Positions 20,551 through 30,185 of a stretch of DNA of 64,000 nucleotides are shown piece after piece. How positions within the stretch are numbered: the first letter of the stretch is position 1; each line of letters starts with the position of its first letter. The stretch is from Pseudoips prasinana (lineage: Eukaryota > Arthropoda > Insecta > Lepidoptera > Nolidae): positions 34,910,713-34,974,712 of the forward strand of contig OX621240.1 of NCBI GenBank assembly GCA_951640165.1, in the 5' to 3' direction. The notes below the pieces were generated by a model that was not told the origin of the DNA, ran no database searches, and saw only the letters and a program-made list of their open reading frames with translations. The position numbers and the translations under genes were made by a program.

Positions 20551-22221
20551 ATGTTGTTAGATCTTTATAAATTCTACATCCCAAAAAACAATAGATTATG
20601 CAATCATCATATTAATATTCAGTCTTGGGATTTTCTCACTGGGGTTTTAGAAAACTATGTTAATGTGTTTACAGCATTGCACATTCAAGACATGCTAGAA
20701 TTAAAGAGTCACTCAAATACTGGTCTTGATTTTATTAATATCCAAAATATGGAAGATCGTTTGGTTCACCATTGGTTAGGCTTTACTAAAGAACAGTATC
20801 AAAGGATTTTAAATGAAGTGCCACAATTACTGTTAAAGTCATCAGGCCCCATTGGGTTGACAGCATACTTGATAAAGTTGAGAACCGGTGATTCCAATGA
20901 AAGAATATCTGCGCTATTTAACATTCCAAAAAGAACACTTGATGGTTATGTTTCTGAAGCTCGACACTTGATGTATGATTATTTTGTACCTAGGCATTTA
21001 GGGCTTAACCATATAAATCGCCAGGAAAATGTTGACAGAACCTTGTTAATACCTCAAGGTTTATTTGGAAGCCATAACGGGGAAAATAAACCTGTAATAA
21101 TAATCGATGGTACATATTGCTATATTGATAAAAGTTCAAATTATTTGTACCAAAAAAGAACTTACAGTTTACACAAGTATAATAACTTAGTAAAACCATT
21201 TATACTTGTATGTACAGATGGTCATATTGTTGATGTAATGGGCCCCTATCCTGCTACCACGTCGGATGCAGAAATCATTAATAATGAGTTTCGTGATGCT
21301 AATTCGATGTTACGACAGTATTTTCAAGCTGGTGATGCATTCATTTTGGATAGGGGCTTCAGAGATGCCTTGCCTTTATTAAATGAATGTGGTTATAGAA
21401 CTTACGTACCACCAACATTGCCGCAGGGTGAATGGCAGCATTCCACATTAGAAGCTAATAAATCGAGGGCAGTCACCATATGCAGATGGGTTGTTGAAGT
21501 TGTGAACGGAAGGTTTAAAAGGGATTTTAAATTATTTAGACAAGAATATTTTAATACTGCTTCAAAACATTTAATGACTGATTTTGAGGTGGCTGCCTCA
21601 CTATTAGTTGCTTTTCACCCTCCCATTACAAATCGTGTTGATGCTGGGGATATTTTACAAATAATCAATGAGAATATGAACAGAGAAAATGATTTAGGCT
21701 ATTATGTCATTCAAAATAATATAAACCGACGTAGGGCTGATTTTACAAGAATTCATGTGCAAAATGATAATTTAAATGATTTTCCCCAGCTCACACTTAG
21801 TGATTTAATAAAAGTATCTTTAGGTATTTACCAAATTAAACAGGCTAGGTCATATTATGGAGAACACATACGACAAGATGGTAGATATGAAATAGAAGTG
21901 TGTCGAGATACGGACAGCAACCTACTAAGAGAACTGTCGATTGCCACTCATTCTTGCTGGCTATTGAGAGGTCGAATAAAATCAAGACATATAAGTTCAA
22001 AAACATATTTTACCTACATTTTAGTTGACAGTTCTCTTAATGGAAGAGAGGCCATAAAACAATATTATTGTAATTGCTTGGTAGGAAAACGGACTGTAGG
22101 TTGCTGTTGTCACATAATGTCCATAATATGGTACCTAGGCTGGGCAAGGCATCAACAGGATGTAACACCACCTGCACAGTTTTTAGACGATATTTTAATT
22201 GTATATGATGAAGTGGATTAA
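20551..22221 (+). CDS. DDE_Tnp_4-type transposase with C-terminal SWIM-like zinc motif
   Basis: A 556-residue open frame. Residues 1-20 finish a probable zinc module: the open frame extends upstream of the ATG through HCFIEGC and closes with RLCNHH. Residues 66-150 are a helical DNA-binding region (WLGFTKEQYQRIL, then a helix-turn-helix-like NERISALFNIPKRTLDGYV). The catalytic RNase H-like domain has IIIDGTY with D186, GDAFILDRGFRD with D262/D267, and CRWVVEVVNGRFK with E316, plus the conserved KPFILVCTDGHI and TTSDAEII. Residues 507-521 read CNC-x9-CCH, matching the CxC...CxH SWIM zinc signature. No stop or shift occurs inside, so the catalytic half looks functional. Its only visible problem is the frame break from exon 3. 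Confidence 0.85.
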   Translation: MLLDLYKFYIPKNNRLCNHHINIQSWDFLTGVLENYVNVFTALHIQDMLELKSHSNTGLDFINIQNMEDRLVHHWLGFTKEQYQRILNEVPQLLLKSSGPIGLTAYLIKLRTGDSNERISALFNIPKRTLDGYVSEARHLMYDYFVPRHLGLNHINRQENVDRTLLIPQGLFGSHNGENKPVIIIDGTYCYIDKSSNYLYQKRTYSLHKYNNLVKPFILVCTDGHIVDVMGPYPATTSDAEIINNEFRDANSMLRQYFQAGDAFILDRGFRDALPLLNECGYRTYVPPTLPQGEWQHSTLEANKSRAVTICRWVVEVVNGRFKRDFKLFRQEYFNTASKHLMTDFEVAASLLVAFHPPITNRVDAGDILQIINENMNRENDLGYYVIQNNINRRRADFTRIHVQNDNLNDFPQLTLSDLIKVSLGIYQIKQARSYYGEHIRQDGRYEIEVCRDTDSNLLRELSIATHSCWLLRGRIKSRHISSKTYFTYILVDSSLNGREAIKQYYCNCLVGKRTVGCCCHIMSIIWYLGWARHQQDVTPPAQFLDDILIVYDEVD

Positions 22222-22236
22222 TAAATAAATAAAAGA
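22218..22236 (+). terminator. Polyadenylation signal overlapping the transposase stop
   Basis: The stop TAA is followed at once by TAATAAATAAATAAAAG, giving AATAAA hexamers within 4-10 bases of the stop, so the 3' UTR must be very short. Confidence 0.6.
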
Positions 22237-22585
22237 GAAATGTGATTTTTATTCCTGCTTACCCTTTTTTATAATAAGATTGCAAATATTTAACATTTAC
22301 AATCCAGTTAGGCGACGCCGGCGCTTTGAAAACCACACACAATGTGTTCATGCTCTAAAATACATTCTGATAAAATCTAGTCTACAATAAAGTCTAAATA
22401 ATAATCTAAATAGACCATAAGAGCACTGACAGCTTGGAAGAATAACTTATAAAGAAGCAAAAAAGGTTAGTTTTGTGTAAACTAATAATACCCTATATTT
22501 TTTTTCTCCCATATTGCAATTCTATAAATATTTTTTTATTTTAAATAGTAATAATATTGAAATGATATAATGTAATAATCGTTGC

Positions 22586-22631
22586 TGTACGGTGAAGCCC
22601 AACTTTGTATGAACATTCGCCCGTCTCCTTT
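22586..22631 (-). repeat. 3' terminal inverted repeat of the DDE/SWIM transposon
   Basis: TGTACGGTGAAGCCCA and TTCGCCCGTCTCCTTT are the reverse complement of the 5' end, with a 13-bp insertion between the two blocks. Confidence 0.68.
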
Positions 22632-22692
22632 ATTTATTGTTACCAAAATTACATGTCGTAAGTGGCAGAATGTGTTGGATTTTATATATGTC

Positions 22693-22737
22693 CTAGCTGT
22701 GCCCCGCGGATTTACCCGCGTTAAATTTTATTAATTA
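22693..22737 (-). mobile_element. Isolated Helitron 3' end
   Basis: CTAGCTGTGCCCCGCGGATT followed by TACCCGCGTTAAATTTT repeats the 3' end of the neighbouring Helitron, so two Helitron 3' ends lie head-to-tail. Confidence 0.7.
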
Positions 22738-23049
22738 CTAGCTGTGCTCCGCGGTTTTACCCGCGTTAAACTTTATAAATCATCACAGCTCCTCTCCCGT
22801 AGGTGATAGCGTGATAATATGTAGCCTCTTTGTTGACCCGACTTTTAGTAATATTCATGCAAAATTTTAAGTACATCCATGCAGTACTTTTTGAGTTTAT
22901 CCCGGACATACATACAGACAAATAGACAAAATTTCTAAAAATTATATTTTAAGCTTCGATATCGACTGTAGATCACGCCCCAAGTATCCTTTTTAAAAAA
23001 TATTCAATGTACAGTTTTAACTTTCCAACGATTTTATTATATGTATAGA
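22738..23049 (-). mobile_element. Non-autonomous Helitron (Lep1-like)
   Basis: Read on the minus strand it begins A|TCTATACATATAATAAAA and ends with hairpin CGCGG-GTAAAA-CCGCG followed by CTAG|T. These are Helitron hallmarks: TC start, 3' hairpin, CTRR end, A/T target. About 312 bp, no coding. Same family at 24288, 49846 and 52230, and as the repeated unit at 43733. Confidence 0.85.
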
Positions 23050-23105
23050 TTACTACCTGCCATTGTAACCATATTCTTGCAAATAAATGATTGATTGATT
23101 GAACG
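23050..23105 (+). mobile_element. LINE 3' tail with GATT repeats
   Basis: TTGCAAATAAATGATTGATT then GATTGAA: an AATAAA-like signal plus a short tandem repeat, like CR1-superfamily 3' ends. Confidence 0.45.
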
Positions 23106-23259
23106 CCTAATTCGCCGATCACGTTCACGATGACTTAGGCCGAATTAACTCCCCAGGACAAATATTTGTATGGACCTTCTGAATCTAGATACGCTTTATT
23201 TTTTTTTTTTTATTTATTTATAACTTTATGCACATCAAATTGTACAAAGGCGGACTTAA

Positions 23260-23470
23260 TTTTAATGTTGTGTTTCTGAGTGTGAGTAAGGTGGCCAGAG
23301 CTCATTGGGGTGGGGGGAAGGGTCAGCAACACTTGTTTGCTGACTTTTAAAGGCCGGCAACGCACCCGCGAATCCTCTGGTATTGCGAGTGTCCATGGGC
23401 GGCGGTGATCACTTACCATCAGGTGACTCACTTGCTCGTATGTCGACCTATGACATAAAAAAAAGATAAA
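23260..23470 (+). mobile_element. LINE family K 3' UTR
   Basis: Contains AAAGGCCGGCAACGCACCCG and GGGCGGCGGTGATCACTTAC...CATCAGGTGA, ending in an A-rich tail. The same block occurs at 30186 and 61100 (minus) and at 36040 and 46105 (plus). At 36040 it is preceded by LINE coding sequence. Confidence 0.65.
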
Positions 23471-23499
23471 AAAAACTAGAGCACTGATAAAAATAGGTA

Positions 23500-23645
23500 C
23501 TTATTTATTTCTAAATACATACATATTATAGGTTACACCCAAGCACAGGACATAACCACACAAATATTTGTCTTGGGTGAGGATCGAACACCCGACCTCT
23601 GGCTTAGCAGTCAGAGTCACAAACCATTAGGCCTAATAACTTCTC
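23500..23645 (-). mobile_element. SINE S2-like, tRNA head and body
   Basis: The minus strand has a tRNA-like head with B box (GGTGTTCGATCC, diverged) and the AAATATTTGTGTGGTTATGT body that follows S2 heads. The 3' end is lost in A/T-rich sequence. Confidence 0.6.
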
Positions 23646-24004
23646 CTAATCCCCTAATCCTTTACACTACTTCAGTGTAAAAAATATACATTGGGTACAT
23701 AAAATTGTAAAAATAATTTGTGGACGACGGGGCTGGTTCCACTGTAAGTTACTTTTAGCATTTAAGTTATTTATTATATACCCTCAGTGTAACTGTTTGT
23801 TGTCCTAAAAAAAAAAAAAATACACATACTAAAAGTGGGATAAACCACCTGTTTTAAAAGTCCACTAAGTCCAAATTATTGGTTGAATATGTCTCTATAC
23901 TATCGTATGGGTGTCTCCGACTCTAAAATGTGGTCGCATTAAATCGCCAATATATAAAACTCGAATGGGATTTTTGGGTAACAAGTTACTAGTAAAATAA
24001 ATAA
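23646..24004. other. Unassigned; possible LINE poly(A) end
   Basis: 23690-23822 ends in a 14-base A run after TGTTTGTTGTCCT, which may be a retroposed 3' end. Nothing else is recognised. Confidence 0.4.
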
Positions 24005-24275
24005 TCTATATATATAAAAATCAATGCCACTTTTCGTTGTAATGTTATAACTCAACAACGCCATTACCGATTTGGCTAATTTTGGTCTTGAATTATTCGT
24101 GGAAGTCCAGGGAAGGTTAGTACGTAGAGAAAATTAAAAAAAAGTCTTGAAAAGGTGTAAAATCAACATCTTTTAGCAATTTGAAATATATTTTTTTGTT
24201 TGTATAAATGAACTTAATAATCATTTTTTTTATTACTATGCCTTATACGTAGCGAAGCACGTACTGGGCCGCTAG
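24005..24275 (+). mobile_element. Non-autonomous Helitron, second family
   Basis: Starts A|TCTATATATATAAAAATCAA and ends GTAGCGAAGCACGTACTGGG then CCGCTAG|T. A short hairpin-capable segment (TACGTAGCGAAGCACGTA) precedes the end. 271 bp, no coding. Confidence 0.75.
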
Positions 24276-24287
24276 TAATATTATATA

Positions 24288-24600
24288 CTAGCTGTGCCCC
24301 GCGGTTTTACCCGCGTTTAATTTTATAAAATACCACAGCTCCTTCCGCGTATGTGATAGCGTGATAATATGTAGCCTATATGTTGACCTGACCTCTTAGT
24401 AATATTCATGCAAAATTTGAAGTAAATCCATTTAGTACTTTTTGAGTTTAGCCCGGACATACATACAGACAAACAGACAAAAATTCTAAAAACTATATTT
24501 TTGTCTTCGATATCGATTGTAGATCACGCCCCAAGTATCCTTTTTAAAAAATATTCAATGTACAGTTTTGACTTTCCTACGATTTTATTATATGTATAGA
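24288..24600 (-). mobile_element. Non-autonomous Helitron (Lep1-like)
   Basis: Complete 313-bp copy with 3' hairpin and CTAG on the left and the TC start (TCTATACATATAATAAAA on the minus strand) on the right, flanked by T and A as expected. It lies only 12 bp from the previous Helitron. Confidence 0.85.
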
Positions 24601-24715
24601 TTCATATCTTTATTTGCAGTAAAGTAAGTAAGTTGGTACATTTAAATGGTCTTATAACTAAATACAGGTCCTTACAACTTCAGCCAATTTATTGACATGC
24701 AAATATTAACATATA
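24601..24715 (-). mobile_element. LINE family J 3' end
   Basis: On the minus strand: GAAGTTGTAAGGACCTGTAT, then TGTACCAACTTACTTACTTT and AATAAAGATATGAAT. The plus-strand copy at 43240-43340 has the same ending. Confidence 0.6.
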
Positions 24716-24740
24716 ATTACCTTGCATTATTATAAATATA

Positions 24741-24981
24741 TTTTTATATACTGTGGACACGGGTCTCATCGCGATAAAGATTTTGGTAAATCATTACCTT
24801 GGTTACCCGACGTTTCTGCATGGATTGCACCAGCCGTGGTCACGGGTCGACTGAGTGAGTGACTGAGTCAGCCGACCCGTGACCACGGCTGGTGCAATCC
24901 ATGCAGAAACGTCGGGTAACCAAGGTAATGATTTACCAAAATCTTTATCGCGATGAGACCCGTGTCCACAGTATATAAAAA
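24741..24981. repeat. Perfect inverted repeat, 109-bp arms, 23-nt loop
   Basis: 24741-24849 and 24873-24981 are exact reverse complements as far as I can check by eye. Arm landmarks are CTGTGGACACGGGTCTCATC, CCCGACGTTTCTGCATGG and CCAGCCGTGGTCACGGGTCG. The loop is ACTGAGTGAGTGACTGAGTC plus AGC. The arm contains a known type of lepidopteran repeat (GACCCGTGACCACGGCTGG). Lack of divergence between arms means recent origin or gene conversion. Confidence 0.92.
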
Positions 24982-25244
24982 TGTGTAAAAATCGCGAAAG
25001 TTTAAAACATATAAATATATTATATTAAATTATTATTATTGCATTGTTATTATTGCACCATTATTTTTAGAATTTCATCAATTAAAGGAGCTATGCCATA
25101 AATTCACTTACGGAGTTAAATGCTTTATTACCTCTGGAATTTTATTATAGATCTTGCCACACATCGCGTAACTATTTTTGAGATACAGTGTGGTTCTTGG
25201 AATCTATTTAAATAATAACTATATATATAAAACTAATAGGAAAG
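24982..25244. other. A/T-rich spacer
   Basis: Low-complexity TATAT and TTATTATT stretches and no recognisable feature. Confidence 0.5.
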
Positions 25245-25460
25245 TCAACAAGTAATTTTTTTAAAGACAACACCCGCACTATGAAATCTAATCCGTATGT
25301 TGCGGGGTACTTCACAAACATAATATAGACGGACACAAATTACATCCAGACTCAGGACTTCTATTTGTGGGTCACACAAATAGTTGTCCGGCGGGGGATC
25401 AAACCCACGATATGAAGAGGCGACGGGACAGTCTTAGCCACTGCGCCACACGTGCAGTAA
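25245..25460 (-). mobile_element. SINE S3, nearly full length
   Basis: The minus strand begins TGCACGTGTGGCGCAGTGGC, a tRNA-like head with A box and a B box GTGGGTTTGATCCC. It continues with the S3 body (GGACAACTATTTGTGTGACC, TGTGTCCGTC) and ends near CGGGTGTTGTCTTT. Other copies: 46568 and 51850 (plus), 35480 and 45120 (minus). Confidence 0.8.
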
Positions 25461-26315
25461 TTACTTTAGTACCGCTAATCAATAACAGATGGCGTTCCAT
25501 AGTGATGTAATTTTTTATGAATCTTACTTACTCGTACTTTGTGTAATTAATGTTTTTACTCTGGACACGACTTGTTTTATTACTATACAATATATTTTTG
25601 GGACATTGCATAAATAAGCTTTACTTATGAATATATTATATCGACGTGCAGGTCCAACAATTATTACCTACATTATTATAGGGACACTTATATAATACTA
25701 GCTGGCGCCCGCGACTTCGTCCGCGTCAATTTTGAATGATGACCGATGAAACTACTTACTTCTAGCTTAATCTAAATGAAATAACTTCCAAAATTTAAGA
25801 AAACCTAACCTAAAAATAACCCAACTAAGAAAGATACTAAAGACTACTTTGCTAAGGAACCGATATCATCAACCAAAAAATCAAAGAATACATATCTATT
25901 GTCCTTAAAGATAGCCAGTAAGTCAAATAAAGTAAAATAATAATCAACGCTGCATCAATCACAAAGGTAACTCCTATTAGATTAGGTTGCGACCACGGCC
26001 TTGATTAGTCTAAAATCACATTTTGTGAACGAAACCATAGCGCGATCTAAAACAATGATTACGCCATCTACTAACAAAAATATAAACTTATAAAGCGGTA
26101 AAATTAAGATGTGTGCAATTGTGCATATTTTTGGGATTTAGGCGATCATCTATTGATTTAGTTTTGGGCTACCTTTTATTTCAAGCATTTATTTATTGTA
26201 ACCGATATGCCAAATAACTTCCGCGATCTGAAACGATATTAACGCCATCTAGTTACAAAATTATGAACTTGTAGAGCAGTAAAATTAAAATGAATATTTT
26301 TTGGGTGCGATCATC

Positions 26316-26546
26316 TCGACACCAACAATTTATACTGCGCTAACTCGAATTTTAGATAAAATCGTTTATTTTCCCAATTTGATTAAAATGTCATTTTTTA
26401 ATTTGTTATAAATATTATAAAAAAGAAGTTACAAATCTTATAAAACGTATATTTACTTAGACGACGACAACTATGATATTTTTAGCAACTTGGCTTAAAA
26501 AACGATATTATGTATAATTCGAGTTGGCGTAAATTGATGGTGACGA
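26316..26546. mobile_element. MITE inserted inside the Helitron
   Basis: Inverted arms of about 45 bp: the left has CTAACTCGAATTTTAGATAA, the right AATTCGAGTTGGCGTAAAT. The flanks GCGATCATC and GACGATCTATTGA rejoin to match the uninterrupted Helitron sequence at 26150-26165. Confidence 0.6.
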
Positions 26547-26799
26547 TCTATTGAATCAGTTTTGGATTACTTTTTTTAACAACAAATTATTCCCTGAATT
26601 TTGATTTAAAAACATGTATTGCTTTATTTTTAACTGAACAAAATACAAAAACCAAATACCAATTTTCATAAGTATAACTCCAAAAACCAACAGATTTTCA
26701 TACAAACTTATATCCCCTATTTTAGTCGTCCTTAGGGTTTTAATTTTTAACTGAAATGCCAAATAGCAATTTTCATGCGTTTAACTTAAAACTTGTCAC

Positions 26800-27560
26800 A
26801 TTTTTCATACAAACTTAATCCCCCCAATTTTACGCCCTTGGGGGAGGAATTTTCATAAATCCTAGAATATATATTTTAATTTTTAATTACAAGGCCAAAT
26901 ACCAAAGCCTATAACATAAAAAATTATCGATTTTCATTAAATATTTCATCTCTTATTTTACTCCCTTAGGGGTGGTATTTTCAAAACCCTTCTTTAGTGA
27001 ATGCCTACGTCATAAAAGGTGCCTACTGTCAAAATTTCAAGTCTCTAACGCCATCCGTTTAGACTGTGCGTTCATAATTGATGTCAGTCAGTATAAACTT
27101 AACCCTGTTTTGCGCCCTTGGGGGTGGAATTTTTAAAAATCCTGAAATCCATGTTTTATGTTTTTAACAGAAAGGCCAAGTACTAATTTTCATGCGTTTA
27201 ACTTCAAAAATGTCACATTTTCATACAAACTTACATCCCCTATTTTTCGCCCTTGGGGGTAGAATTTCCAAAAACCCTGAAATATGTAATGATTTATTTT
27301 TAACTGGGAGGCCAACTACCAATTTTCATACGTTTCACTGAAATATTGACACATTTTTCATACAATCTTCCAACCCCTATTTTTCGCCTTTGGGGGTAGA
27401 ATTTCCAAAAATCCTGAAACACGTAATGTTTTATTTTTAACTGAAAGGCCAAATAACAATTTTCATGCCTTTAACTTCAAAAACAGCAAAGTTTCATACT
27501 AACTTTGCCCCCGCGTTTTACCCCTTTAGGGGTTGAATTTCGAAAAATCCTTCCTTATTC
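26800..27560. repeat. Diverged tandem blocks in the Helitron interior
   Basis: The block TTTTACGCCCTTGGGGG-TGGAATTTTCAAAAATCCT recurs in variant form near 26832, 26958, 27112, 27246, 27382 and 27516, i.e. roughly every 130 bp. Each is followed by TTTTAACTGAAAGGCCAAAT. Old internal tandem amplification. Confidence 0.7.
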
Positions 27561-27679
27561 CTAGTCTACAGTATAAACAAAACATTTGTGCAAAATTTCA
27601 GCTTTCTAGGTTCAAGGGTTTGGGCTGGGCGTTGATGAGTCAGTCAGTCAGTCAGGCCTTCTCTTTTTATTTATATAGA

Positions 27680-28234
27680 CTATCATCAATTAAACGTTTA
27701 TTGTAATAATAATTATAACATAATATCTTATGATGATGCCTTTGTATTTTTATTTTTGTTTTGTTTCGGTTTGGGAATAAATTTATAATTTAAAAAAAAA
27801 TGTTATCATGTTACTATTACTATTATTATTAACGTTGACATTTTTCTTATTTTATATAAATCTCTGTGTTATTTAATTGTTAGGAAATTAATCTTGTTGT
27901 TTTAGATGTAACATCTGTTAGCTTATAAGATTTAATGAAAAAAAAAGTACCGCTGCTTTACTATAACTACCTATTTATTGTACTCATAAAAAAATTGACA
28001 TACTCGTCTGAAAACCTACTACGTAAATAGCTAAAATATAATTTACAAAGGTCGTCTTAATTTACACCGGCTCTAAAGCCAGTTACTTAGGCTCTGTAAT
28101 AATTAAAATTTTGACCAGCAATGCTCGTGAGTACAGTATCCATCTGTATAATTTAACCGTAACTCAAAACGAGAAACAGAGACTGGAGCTTTCATATTAT
28201 CTCTATATAACCAATAGCAAGAACCCATATTGGA
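27680..28234. other. No gene seen
   Basis: A/T-rich. A poly(A)-like run after TTTGGGAATAAATTTATAAT (27770-27800) may be an old LINE 3' end. 28111-28234 is open in one frame, but that frame simply runs into the RTE derivative. Confidence 0.45.
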
Positions 28235-28745
28235 GTGTGATTACAGCGACGGATATCACCAACCCATTTCGTCCCGTGGGGGGCGTAGAAGTCGTCCGGA
28301 AGGAATATCTCCCAGAGAACTGGCTTCAGCGTCTCTCTGTGAACTCTTTCGTTACACTCTTGGCAGAGCGGTCGTGGTCACGTCGAGGCATCCACGTTGG
28401 TGGTAAGGGTGGGCACATCTCTACGCACTATCTTCCGCCATCTCTCTCTGTTGGCGGAGTGTCTGGCACAGTCAGATACTTCCTACTGCGGATTTTACTT
28501 GGTCAGTCCAGCGCATAGGTGATCTGTGACGCGATCTGGTTCCCTCCACTTTTCCTTGCACAACCAGTCGTTCTATGCAGTCGCTATCCCGTCTAGTATC
28601 CCGAAGTACTCTGTGAACTATGATCATCATATTGGGATCGCCAACCCGTATGCAAGCGTGGCGATTACGACATATCCCGATTCTTGGTGGAAGTTTTTGT
28701 CCAGTAATGGACGTCATTTGGTTGATATGATCTGATCTGATTGGA
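28235..28745 (+). mobile_element. RTE deletion derivative with an embedded antisense LINE fragment
   Basis: The left end matches the RTE 5' end (TTTCGTCCCGTGGGGGGCGT, ATCTCCCAGAGAACTGG). 28625-28735 resumes with TTGGGATCGCCAACCC and the RTE 3' tip (TTTTTGTCCAGTAATGGACG). Between them lies an unrelated minus-strand LINE relic (28385-28600). Confidence 0.65.
28385..28600 (-). pseudogene. C-terminal relic of another endonuclease-RT LINE
   Basis: The minus frame reads GKVEGTRSRHRSPMRWTDQV followed by KSAVGS and then a stop. This is the (R)GRSPxRWTDQIK motif at the C-terminus of an insect non-LTR polyprotein distinct from the RTE copy here. Only about 50 codons remain. Confidence 0.6.
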
Positions 28746-28939
28746 TCACCTATACTAGAGTACAAGAACTGAAAGTTTGAAATTCATTCGATTTAAGCAC
28801 ACAATTATACCTATGAAAAGCGAATATAATGACCTTAAGTTTGGGTAGTTTCTTCTTCTAATAGTCGCTGAGGTGTGCTACTTAACCTCCTAGCTTCATC
28901 GTCTGATCATTCCGATTGTACTCTATAGTTGCATTGTAA

Positions 28940-29050
28940 TCTGTCATCATATTGCAATTGCCAACCCGTCTGTCAAGCGTGGCGATTATACATATCCCCC
29001 TAAGATGATTCTTGGAGAAGGTTTTAGTTCAAGACCCGTCTTCTTATAGC
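28940..29050 (+). mobile_element. RTE deletion-derivative fragment
   Basis: GCAATTGCCAACCCGTCTGT, CAAGCGTGGCGATTATAC and CATATCCCC match the RTE 5' region. It fades into a degenerate 3' tip. Confidence 0.6.
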
Positions 29051-29374
29051 TTTTATAATGACGCAAGACTAAAGTGGAAATGCTGTTGCACACTTTATTC
29101 CTACACTCTCATAATCCGATATAATAACAATCCCATATAACTGAGGAGGAATCAAACGTAGATCTGACGTCTGAAGCACGAGGGTATGACATGCCTAATT
29201 CCTGAATGATGAAATTGTCATGTAAAAAACTATGCTTAAGTGTAAGTTAAAATTCTAAGTACCAACAATTTTAACAAAAACAAAACCTGAACTTTGATTT
29301 TTTTCTCTAAAAGTCCCCCAAAATCTATATAGTGGGTAACAATTCTACTCGTAACGAGTCTACCAAATGGTAGA
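29051..29374. other. No feature recognised
   Basis: Unique-looking sequence without coding signal or repeat ends. Confidence 0.45.
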
Positions 29375-29735
29375 ATTTACGCTAACGCAGATGACACTGC
29401 ATTACTGGTAGACGGAAACACCTGGGACATTGTTAAAGCAAATGTGGAGATGGCTTTGGCTAAAGTTATGATGTGGTTAATCTCGAACCTTCTTACATTA
29501 AACCTACAATAAACTACTTATATCGCCTTTGCTATACGACGTAACGCTAAACCACTTCCTTCTTTTAGTATAACTCCCCATTCCTGCACACACTCGTCGA
29601 CTTTCTGCACCTGTTCTCCGCTTACTAGATCCGAAAGCGTTAAATACCTCGGAGAACACATAGACGACATTCACACCTACACACGCAAACACACGGCATA
29701 CAATAATACTCCTGTATACCATACAGTAGAATGAC
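29375..29735 (+). pseudogene. Non-LTR reverse transcriptase relic
   Basis: In frame: RIYANADDTALLVDGNTWDI, then VMMWLISNLLTLNLQ, a TAA in place of Lys/Glu, TTYIAFAIRR and SVKYLGEHIDD. This is RT motif C (F/YADD changed to NADD), the following helix, and the KYLG motif of motif E. The catalytic box is mutated and a stop is present. The clade is unclear (I/L2/Kiri-like). Both ends are lost. Confidence 0.7.
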
Positions 29736-30185
29736 ATATTCCACTTTAGATATAAGTTTTAAATATAAGTTTTTGTTGATAATTGACTGCAAACTACCCT
29801 TATAATACAGTTATAACCTAGTTTAAGAGGTAGAGTACTATTATTGTACAGATTTTGCAACATAAAATATAAATGTATTTAAAAAAAAAAAAAAATTGCA
29901 AGTGTATGTGTAGTTGAGGTACTGTTTATTAATCTGTGGTAAGTTCTATGTTCCTGGGCGTCGGAAATTCCTCGCGACGTGACGCAATCTCCAAAATAAA
30001 TAGCGGTCATAATTTAGCCGGACATTGTCCTAAATAACGCGTTAATCATGGCGACCGTATGTAAACTAGGGGATAAACTCAGCTTTTATTCATTGGTGCC
30101 AATTCTGATTCACATGACTACTCTAATTGAAACTTATTATACCTCTTTAAATAACCTAATATGATTACTGATTAGACAGTTTTCG
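29736..30185. other. No gene seen
   Basis: A/T-rich with a poly(A) run at 29880-29895 following AAATATAAATGTATTT, possibly an old retroposon end. Nothing else is recognised. Confidence 0.45.

Larger units (their letters stand above)
18251..22631 (+). mobile_element. DNA transposon with intron-containing DDE/SWIM transposase
   Basis: The ends form imperfect terminal inverted repeats. The 5' end has AAAGGAAACGGGCGAA followed by TGGGCTTGAACGTACA. The reverse complement of the 3' end has AAAGGAGACGGGCGAA and TGGGCTTCACCGTACA, separated there by a 13-bp insert. Between them lie a promoter region, zinc-module exons (18930-20449), the transposase ORF (20551-22221) and a polyadenylation signal. The catalytic domain is of the DDE_Tnp_4 type found in the PIF/Harbinger, IS5 and ISL2EU supergroup. 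I favour an ISL2EU-like element but cannot prove the superfamily. No clean target duplication is visible. Confidence 0.72.
25698..27679 (-). mobile_element. Large non-autonomous Helitron (family B)
   Basis: On the minus strand it starts TCTATATAAATAAAAAGAGA and ends with hairpin CGCGGACGAAGTCGCG, then GGCGCCAGCTAG|T. The interior (about 2 kb) has no ORF. It holds a MITE at 26316-26546 and diverged tandem blocks at 26800-27560. A direct repeat of period 181 (GCGATCT...ACGCCATCTA at 26042 and 26223) lies near the 3' side. The base next to the 5' TC is G, not the expected A. Confidence 0.72.

Noticed and set aside
23210..23431. 73-codon minus-strand frame
   Set aside because: Antisense of the LINE K 3' UTR, which recurs at several places without a conserved frame.
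28111..28518. 135-codon plus-strand frame as a gene
   Set aside because: It runs through an RTE derivative end and an antisense LINE fragment, and has no coherent domain.
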